From the NCBI GenBank assembly GCA_032622095.1, contig CP136069.1:199365239-199429238 (forward strand): 64,000 bases of DNA, written 5' to 3'. Source of the DNA: Siphonodentalium dalli. Its lineage: Eukaryota > Mollusca > Scaphopoda > Gadilida > Siphonodentaliidae. A model generated the notes under the pieces. The model saw only the letters and a list, made by a program, of their open reading frames with translations, was not told the DNA's origin and made no database searches. The position numbers and the translations under genes were made by a program. Below are positions 59,901 to 64,000 of the stretch, piece by piece. Positions within the stretch are counted from its first letter, which is position 1. Every line of letters starts with the position of its first letter.

Positions 59901-61024
59901 GACTTATCGTCAACTTGTTGACCATCCACCAGTATTTCATCAACTTTAGTTTCTCCCTGTTCATCATCAACTTTGGTTACACTCTGTTCATCACATATGT
60001 TTGCATTAATCGTCTGCTTTAGTTTCTGATTTACTATCCCGCTATCATGTGATTTATCATCATGATTGAGACCATCATCAACACTGAACATTTCATCAGT
60101 TTCTGCAGTAGAACTAGTAATATGTTGTTCAAGAATAGAATTTGAGTCACCATCGTAGTCCACTTTGACACTAGTTGAAGAAGTCATGTCATCAGAATGA
60201 CGCTGTTCTGGAATCAAGTTTGTGCCACCATCGTTATCCACTATGGCACTAGAGGATATCATGTCATCCGCATGACAACTGGTTGCAAGGACTACACTCG
60301 ACATAACTTCATCTGTAACTGACTTCGTGGAATTTGAACTGTCAACTGAGATCACAGGCATTTTATTAGCACTTTTTGTGGATGAAATTTCTTTTAGAGT
60401 CAACTGACTATCGCATGATATCTCATTGGAACAATGAGAAGAACTCATACAAGACACTTGTGATGTCCCAGTTAACTGTTCAACACAATTAGTAGAAGAA
60501 AGTATAGATTTATCAACAGTTGTAAGTAAGTAAGAAAGTATAGTTGGACGTTCAACAGATGTTGCTGGAAATTCATCAATAACAACCTCACTACCGACTG
60601 CGCCAGATTTTCCCTTTTCATCGAGCGTAACATTCAGGTTTGTCTGTTTCCGTTTGAGGGAGAGTTTAGACCTGTTAGCCTGCGAGGTATTAAGACAGCT
60701 ATCACTGTCATATTGACCAGAGAGTTTTTGAGATTTAGCAGGCAATCCCTCACTATCTGATAGACTAGTCACATTCTCTGCTTTTCGCTTCACACCTGCT
60801 ACAACTGATGTCCCGTTCGTTTGGAAGTTTTTTAATTTATTAAGGAAGTCGCGGAGATGTATAAACTGACGACCTGGTTCCTTCTCCATCTTGGATTTCG
60901 TGCTCGATATTAAGCTGAGACATTCCTCGGAGTTTCGATACGAGCTGGAACATGAGTTATATCTCTTGAGAATAAGAGATCTCATATCTTTGTTGTCAAG
61001 ATGAGTGCCGCAGAAGTTGAGAAA
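43353..61024 (-). CDS. DAXX: DAXX orthologue, 5'-partial, seven exons
   Basis: DAXX is a nuclear chaperone that, with ATRX, deposits histone H3.3-H4 in heterochromatin and binds SUMO in PML bodies. Exons: 61024-59210, 56312-56120, 54645-54519, 52942-52823, 50737-50650, 48585-48402 and 44980-43353. All junctions are GT-AG and phases chain as 0,1,2,2,0,1, giving 4,155 nt: 1,384 residues plus TAG. Visible domains: partial helical bundle (residues 1 to about 75), a long Ser/Asp-rich linker (about 76-590), histone-binding domain (about 590-795), acidic stretch (about 800-842) and a disordered tail ending PVIVLSDDEL, which matches the human C-terminal SUMO-interacting motif. The histone-binding domain is co-linear with human DAXX, for example GTRYP, FPDYGD, AF-DVG and NFG. 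Tyr631 and Glu634 align with human Tyr222 and Glu225, which read Gly90 of H3.3. Human DAXX is about 740 residues, so this one is nearly twice as long. The start codon and bundle helix 1 are not in the window. Human residue numbers are from memory. Confidence 0.93.
43419..43790 (-). repeat. DAXX: Coding hexapeptide repeat in DAXX tail
   Basis: The protein reads as about twenty degenerate six-residue units, for example PRKTVE, SQRTVE, PRKSIE, SQRIIE and PQKTVE. Glu recurs every six residues and basic residues sit at positions 2-3. Two units are eight long (LSPCKTVE, GSLCKTVE), which suggests an older higher-order repeat of about 50 residues. Confidence 0.85.
44538..44798 (-). repeat. DAXX: In-frame 87-bp coding minisatellite, three copies, in DAXX
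   Basis: Three consecutive 29-residue units share I-H-[ST]-R-D near the start and A-V-K-V near the end. The first two are almost identical and the third has diverged (Gly/His-rich centre). The period is a multiple of three, so the array keeps the frame. Confidence 0.9.
45119..45231. mobile_element. Fold-back element in DAXX intron
   Basis: GGGTTTGTCGATATG and GGAAGGATAGAAC at the left are inverted as GTTCTATCCTTCC and CATATCGACAAACCC at the right. Confidence 0.82.
45286..45502. repeat. 20-30-bp tandem repeat in DAXX intron
   Basis: GGTTTATTCAGGCACATACA repeats about ten times; the first three units carry an extra GACTTACAA. Confidence 0.95.
45640..45800. repeat. Dispersed repeat, second copy of 10770-11010 core
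   Basis: CTCATCTTAATCGAGAATCC and GAGTTGCGGATGGCGCAAGG. Here an inverted TGTCCGCAACGAGTTTGAT follows, so this copy still folds back. Confidence 0.8.
46200..46840. repeat. ACGG-tailed repeat block, same family as 51270-52457
   Basis: Degenerate units containing CAGATAAACAAAGATGAATAAC and 'gtcctcatag...gaacatcca' recur three to four times. They end in GGACGGACGAAAA and ACAGACGGACAGACGATGG runs and a ggggtatat tail. Confidence 0.8.
46841..48380. other. DAXX intron; no exon seen
   Basis: Contains 'ggcctaa' with homopolymer runs (near 48350) of the kind common at 54.8, 55.7, 57.2, 57.6 and 63.4 kb; probably one degenerate dispersed family. Confidence 0.45.
48402..48585 (-). CDS. DAXX: DAXX exon 6 visible: end of helical core and acidic region
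   Basis: The acceptor CCGCTTTTAG precedes 48585 and the donor GACGCAG|GTAAAG ends at 48402 (phase 0 in, 1 out; 184 nt). It encodes VLNKFSQQQEETKEK, aligned with human VISKYAMLQDKSEE, followed by an acidic stretch with QSDGEEDGE and DESEDEFD. Human DAXX also has a long acidic run after the histone-binding domain, so the domain order is kept. Confidence 0.9.
48883..49850. repeat. 192-bp tandem array, about five copies, in DAXX intron, with ACGG tail
   Basis: Units beginning AGCTATATAGATGTTGC recur at 48883, 49074, 49266, 49458 and 49650. The array ends in an (ACGG)n run and a GTCGGGGGACAAAT tail, a form common among molluscan dispersed repeats. Because 192 is divisible by three, the minus strand shows a spurious 260-residue ORF of 64-residue repeats. 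Confidence 0.92.
50270..50520. repeat. ACGG-tailed dispersed repeat in DAXX intron
   Basis: Contains 'catttcattccattcagttgagactatctaaagtt' in short blocks and ends with ACAGACAGACGGATGGACC. Related copies are at 26880-26990 and 30290-30720. Confidence 0.75.
50541..50660 (-). repeat. 20-bp minisatellite, six exact copies, duplicating the DAXX exon 5 splice donor
   Basis: The plus-strand unit TATAAATACCTCATCCATTC is repeated six times without change. On the gene strand each unit carries ATGGATGAG|GTATTTATA, the exon end and donor. The exon-proximal copy (50641-50660) straddles the real boundary. Read through, the intronic copies give a TAG in the coding frame. Confidence 0.97.
50650..50737 (-). 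CDS. DAXX: DAXX exon 5 visible: end of histone-binding domain; donor lies in a minisatellite
   Basis: The acceptor TTATTTCAG precedes 50737 and the donor GATGAG|GTATTTATA ends at 50650 (phase 2 in, 0 out; 88 nt). It encodes ADPDPATFNSELKRQLEENR and then KLSKSRMDE, matching human RLRENRSLAMSRLDE. The last 11 exonic and first 9 intronic bases form one unit of a 20-bp repeat that continues for five more copies into the intron, so identical donors follow every 20 bp. The first donor keeps the frame to exon 6. Confidence 0.92.
50890..50988. repeat. 23-bp tandem repeat, about four copies, in DAXX intron
   Basis: The unit ATAAATTACAAGCAGTGACT plus 3 bp repeats about four times. Confidence 0.9.
51270..52457. 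repeat. 174-bp tandem array, six to seven copies, in DAXX intron, with ACGG tail
   Basis: The block CCAGATAAACAAAGATGAAT recurs at 51432, 51606, 51780, 51954, 52128 and 52302, exactly every 174 bp. The last unit runs into GGACGGACG-type sequence and a CCCCCTTT...AAAGGGGG hairpin near 52430-52452. Related sequence is at 46200-46840. Confidence 0.92.
52823..52942 (-). CDS. DAXX: DAXX exon 4 visible: histone-binding domain
   Basis: The acceptor TTTTTTCACTCAG precedes 52942 and the donor CAAAG|GTATGT ends at 52823 (phase 2 in, 2 out; 120 nt). It encodes residues 713-751, including AREAFTDVGNKLQSRRKEDF and NFGTGITD. These align with AQDAFRDVGIRLQERRHLDL and NFGCHLTD in human DAXX. A second AG lies two bases inside the exon, but using it would break the frame. 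Confidence 0.94.
53535..53660. repeat. Short fold-back repeat copy 1 in DAXX intron
   Basis: The left part (CCTTAGGAATTGTTC near 53565) and the right part (GAACAGTTCCCTTC near 53630) are inverted about a TTTTTTAAAC centre. A second copy is at 55376-55475. Confidence 0.65.
53793..54436. mobile_element. Non-autonomous terminal-inverted-repeat element in DAXX intron
   Basis: The left end CAGGGTTTCCGCTA is the inverse of the right end TAGCGGAAAGCCTG. Flanks CAATAAG and AAATAAG could be a 7-8 bp target duplication, as for hAT elements. There is no coding capacity. A further matching left end is at about 42048. Confidence 0.6.
54519..54645 (-). CDS. DAXX: DAXX exon 3 visible: histone-binding domain core
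   Basis: The acceptor TTTTTTAG precedes 54645 and the donor CTCGG|GTAAAT ends at 54519 (phase 1 in, 2 out; 127 nt). It completes a split Gly codon and then encodes TRYPDINKRIEKFVN and FPDYGDIRKIVRKV. Human DAXX has TRYPEVNRRIERLIN and FPDYGDVLRAVEKA at the same place. This is the most conserved block in the window. Confidence 0.95.
55376..55475. repeat. Short fold-back repeat copy 2 in DAXX intron
   Basis: GATTCCTTAGGAAATGTTC and GAACATTTCCCAGC flank inverted copies of AGATAATAAGTT. Same family as 53535-53660. Confidence 0.7.
55754..55969 (-). other. Unassigned open stretch of 71 codons in DAXX intron
   Basis: The translation is less repetitive than other intronic ORFs (for example LDQIALNFLVHILDILSRYK). 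It lies between DAXX exons 2 and 3, which join in phase without it. I do not recognise it; it may be a transposon or pseudogene remnant, or chance. Confidence 0.2.
56120..56312 (-). CDS. DAXX: DAXX exon 2 visible: histone-binding domain with the H3.3-reading residues
   Basis: The acceptor ATTGTAG precedes 56312 and the donor GAAG|GTGAAT ends at 56120 (phase 0 in, 1 out). It encodes residues 606-669 and starts KLRNKIEEVQSRELSLDDLD, co-linear with the human segment ending EKELDLSELD. The following SSYMYEDKL aligns with SAYLQEARL of human DAXX, so Tyr631 and Glu634 occupy the positions of Tyr222 and Glu225 that read Gly90 of H3.3. Phase, length and alignment agree, so the exon is secure. Confidence 0.94.
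56622..56751. repeat. 32-bp tandem repeat, four copies, in DAXX intron
   Basis: The unit AATAACTATGTGTCGATTGG plus GAGTGGCTCATT is repeated four times with little change. Confidence 0.93.
57801..57987. mobile_element. Long perfect hairpin (MITE-like) in DAXX intron
   Basis: Arms starting ACAGTAATGCTCTAAGTAAT and ending ATTACTTAGAGCATTATTGT meet at TTCATGAATGGCAACAAGCC. Half-copies lie at 58050-58100 and 36970-37090. Confidence 0.85.
58590..58840. repeat. GAGGTCC palindrome family, partial copies
   Basis: CTTCTGGGACCTCATTCTGC near 58605 and GCAGAATGAGGTCCCCAGAG near 58793 are arms of the same palindrome found many times in this window. They flank 'catccattgggcacctcgatt', a part of the larger repeat. 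Confidence 0.75.
59020..59192. repeat. GAGGTCC palindrome copy abutting DAXX exon
   Basis: GCAGAATGAGGTCCCCAGAG (about 59062) and GACCTCATTCTGCAAATG (about 59173) are inverted arms. The copy ends within 20 bp of the exon donor at 59209. GATGCTAGCC-type centre sequence is duplicated. Confidence 0.85.
59210..61024 (-). CDS. DAXX: DAXX exon 1 of those visible: helical bundle, giant linker, start of histone-binding domain
   Basis: The acceptor is a pyrimidine-rich tract ending CTTCAG just before 61024. The exon opens in frame with FLNFCGTHLDNKD, matching FLELC in human DAXX, 13 codons upstream of the first ATG (60985). The donor is CTGGAG|GTTAGT at 59210. It encodes 605 residues: the rest of the ATRX-binding helical bundle (residues 1 to about 75), then about 510 residues of low-complexity Ser/Asp/Glu-rich linker, a Gly-rich run (about 567-581) and the first helix of the histone-binding domain, ending KKLEHLLE. 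The linker holds possible SUMO-interacting motifs, such as AVIIDD before an acidic run (391-396) and PVISVDSS (223-230). In human DAXX the same interval is only a few dozen residues. The ORF would hit stop a few codons past the donor, which supports splicing there. Confidence 0.93.
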
Positions 61025-61383
61025 CTGAAGAAAAAAAACAACATCAAATTAAAGATACAGGAAGTACGGGAAGCATTGGCAGTGGGTATAGCACTTAAAA
61101 CAGTCATATCTGTTAAAACGCCATAAATAGAAAGAATATTATGTTTAATAGGCAAATATTGTTCTTATATCAATCATAAATAACGCGTAAATTGCATGTT
61201 ATTGTCATGATAGTACTTTGTGTTACGTAAACAAACAGTACGTAAAGAATATGTGATAAGCAAAACACTCTACATCAGGGAGATCCCATGCACTAAATGA
61301 ACTTTGGCGAGAAATGCCACCATTTGGGTTACAACATACCGGCAGCTAATCTTCGCCTCTCAAGATTTCGACATTAAATGGGT

Positions 61384-61481
61384 CACAGGCCCCTGGGGAA
61401 AATTTCTAAAATACCAATATAGACTATACCAGTGTATATAGACTATATTGGTATTTTAGTAATTTTCCCAAGGGGCCTGTG
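61384..61481. mobile_element. CACAGG-ended hairpin MITE with 8-bp target duplication
   Basis: CACAGGCCCCTGGGGAAAAT against ATTTTCCCAAGGGGCCTGTG; flanks AAATGGGT and GAATGGGT. Ends resemble the element at 9535-9753. Confidence 0.85.
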
Positions 61482-61699
61482 GAATGGGTCACAACGAATC
61501 ACTCTCCTTAAAAAGCACCACAGTGTTGAGTGTTTTGCTTATCACTCACTATTTACATGCTGTATATAAACAAATGCTCGGCTCACATAAAATGTGTTTT
61601 GTAGATAATGTCGCATTCATTATGCTATTCTTGGGGAATTTTTCATAAATTGTTGATGGTTATTTCTAAATCATAACCTATAAGTTATAACGAAGGCCA

Positions 61700-61805
61700 T
61701 CCGTGCCATGGCTCAAATTCATTCATTTGTTACATATATTCTGTTGAGTATAAAAGGAGATGGTCCCTTAAAAGGCTGGATTTAGGGTACAATCCCCCTT
61801 TAATG
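61700..61805. mobile_element. TTAA-ended fold-back MITE (family F1), half copy
   Basis: CATGGCTCAAATTCATTCAT to CAATCCCCCTTTAA, the right half only. Confidence 0.82.
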
Positions 61806-61859
61806 ATGCTATAACATTTGCAACAAAATACTGTTCTTGCAACCAAGTCTGGATTTGGT

Positions 61860-62310
61860 GTGTCTGATATTTGTAGAATGAGGTCCCCTGAGGGTGAATT
61901 TAGTTACGCCTGGGACTAATATAACATTTTATATTAGTCCCAGGTTATATTATGCTATCCCGCACAGTGGGCTAGCATCACCAAATTCACCCTCTGGGGA
62001 CCTCATTCTACTTAGGACTCATCTTTTGGGAAGTACATATAGTCTCAAATTAACATTGTTTTTAGTTTACTTTTTCCCTTCTGTTCAGTTTCTGTATCTC
62101 CTAATTTGCAGAAGATAAAATGCATAATCAAGGTAACTAATGGGTGAACATCACCAACTTCAACTGGGGAATTTCAAACTGATCCTAGGTCTCCCATAGT
62201 ATTTGAGGCCTAAGCAGAATGAAGTTCCCAGAGAGTGAATTTGGTAATCCTGGCATGCCATGCAGGATAGCATCACTAAATTCACCCTCTGGGGACCTCA
62301 TTCTTTAAAT
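61860..62310. repeat. Two GAGGTCC palindromes, one with an inserted hairpin
   Basis: The first (about 61877-62010) is interrupted by CCTGGGACTAATATAACA and its inverse (61910-61945). The second is at 62213-62305. Confidence 0.85.
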
Positions 62311-62797
62311 GTCAGACACTAAATCCAGTCTTGCTTGCAACTGAGTGAAAATTAGCTGAAGAAAATTGGGACTTTGATCATACTAGTAAGGCCAAAGAAA
62401 AGTAATATGTGGTTGGGGTTATATGTCAGAAAAAATTAGGGTCCTTACTCCTTAGGTAGGTTTAAAATGTAATTTAAAAAATTAATATTTCTGCCTTGAA
62501 ATTTAAAGACATATTATGAACTTGTTATGTGCGTGAAATTGTTAAGTTAGTACTCAAGTGCTATGGCAACCTGGGGAATGTAACATTCTACTAACATCCT
62601 CAAAAATTTCAAAGAAATTGACCACACCACTCAATAGAAAACATTGTCTGAACTACATGTATGCTCAATTGTAAATATTTACATTTCGATTCGGGACGCA
62701 ACTATCAGCAACAAACTAACACAAATGATTTCGCCATCAAGAGTCATTGCATTCAATTAATATATAAGAATGACGGTGTGTGTTGTCAATTTGGATT

Positions 62798-63153
62798 AAA
62801 GGGCTACTATACTAAATCCGACTATTTATGGGACCATCTCCTTTTACACTCAACATAATATACACAACAAATGAATAAAGTTGAGCAATGGATGAGTGCA
62901 AAATACACTACTAGTAATTTACTTTATGAATGATGCAAACAACATGGTAATTATAATGAAAATGAATTTATGACTGGAGTCATAAATTCATTTTCATTAT
63001 AATGACCATGTTGTTTGCATCGTTCGTAGAGCACACAAGTGTATTTTGCACTAATCCATGGCTCAAATTCATTCATTTGTTGCATATATTCTGTTGAGTG
63101 TAAAAGGAGATGGTCCCATAAATGCCCGGATTTAGTGTACATTACCCCTTTAA
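62798..63153. mobile_element. TTAA-ended fold-back MITE (family F1), copy 3
   Basis: ATTAAAGGGCTACTATACTA at the left, TACATTACCCCTTTAAT at the right; mirrored around ATTTATGACTGGAGTCATAA. Confidence 0.88.
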
Positions 63154-64000
63154 TATTTGTAAAAAATAACTACTTTGAGCAAGATTATTCTCAATTTCTA
63201 TTTGATCACCCTACCGGAGTGTTTCACATCACTTTAAGGAACTGATGTCATTAGGCTGAGAAATGTTTTCATTGCTTTTTGTCCAAGCCAAATATGTGGA
63301 CTAAGAAAGCAACATATTTTTGGGTGTTGGAATGTGATTTTTCCCGGAAAAAATGTTTAGGGTAGGGGTTTAAATTAGAATGGTATGGAAACCCCAAACC
63401 ACAAATATTTTATCCTTTGGCCTAATGAATTGATCATATTAGTAATGAATTTTGAAAAAGTTGTAGAATAAATCAAACTCAGAATGACAGAAGTTCAAAT
63501 CTGGATATAGTATGTCTGACATGTGCCGAATTAGTTCCCCAGAGGGTGAATTTAGCGACGCTATGCTGTATAATCAACTAGGAATCTGCGAATCAGGGAT
63601 TTTGCATCGAATTGAATCTCCTTCCTGATATCGACATCGAATCGAATCTCGAATCGAATTAGCTAGTGACTGATATTGTTTATCAGTCACATATTCACAG
63701 TAGTTGTCTTCATGGAGGGGGTCCCAGAAAACAGACATAAATTACAATGTTAAATGTTATCAACAAGATTCAATGGATCGAAACTTGGTACAATGCGCTT
63801 GATTTCCCGGGAAACAGAAACTGAAAGTAGGAAATTTATAGGAACTCTGCCGGCAGTGTCACAGATATCTTGTCGCACATGATGACGTCCATTTAAGAAC
63901 GTAAAAGGTTTCTGTTCATTCCAATCTATGTTTTGTCGCCCATAACGGTGGCTGACATTGAAATTTATTCATATAATTTGAATTGGATATCTGAAGTTCT
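63154..64000. other. No gene seen; TCGAATCGAATC-rich patch
   Basis: A GAATC-rich patch at 63586-63660 and a GAGGTCC-type arm near 63525-63560. The missing DAXX start exon was looked for here and not found. Confidence 0.5.

Noticed and set aside
61002-61125. Plus-strand 41-codon Lys-rich ORF starting MSAAEVEKLK
   Set aside because: Antisense to the DAXX acceptor tract; its Lys codons come from the polypyrimidine tract of the intron.

Overview
This 64 kb window is nuclear DNA of an animal, most likely a mollusc (a bivalve is my best guess). The evidence is GT-AG introns in the one clear gene, a very dense load of dispersed and fold-back repeats, and repeats that end in ACGG-rich runs followed by text like that common in molluscan intergenic DNA. 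The phylum is inferred; no search was possible.

The only cellular gene I can support is a DAXX orthologue (histone H3.3 chaperone) on the minus strand, 61024 down to 43353. I reconstructed seven exons with consistent phases: 61024-59210, 56312-56120, 54645-54519, 52942-52823, 50737-50650, 48585-48402 and 44980-43353. They join into 1,384 residues plus a stop. The exon(s) with the start codon lie beyond position 64000. The helical-bundle domain, the histone-binding domain (including the residues matching human Tyr222 and Glu225) and the C-terminal SUMO-interacting motif are all recognisable. The linker between the two folded domains is hugely expanded, and the C-terminal region carries two protein-level tandem repeats.

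The rest (about 1-43 kb, the introns and 61-64 kb) is repeats. By region: 0-5 kb has fold-back repeats, a palindromic 30-bp minisatellite and the 3' end of a non-LTR retrotransposon. 6-13 kb has MITEs, hairpins and two more retrotransposon fragments. 13-22 kb has tandem repeats and fold-backs. 22.07-26.15 kb is one 4,080-bp composite fold-back element built from repeated 0.8-kb units in both orientations between about 38-bp terminal repeats with TA flanks. 26-38 kb has fold-backs, a GAGGTCC palindrome family, arrays of ACGG-tailed repeats and a cluster of 18-bp CTACGAG palindromes. 38.55-40.02 kb is a hAT-type element (8-bp duplication) with a TTAA-flanked, piggyBac-type MITE nested in it. A second copy of that MITE sits just after the DAXX stop codon.

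The observations most worth following are: the six-copy 20-bp minisatellite that repeatedly duplicates the DAXX exon 5 splice donor; the shared hairpin module carried by two MITE families with different insertion signatures; the 4-kb composite element; and the DAXX linker and hexapeptide expansions. No rRNA, tRNA or CRISPR array was recognised.
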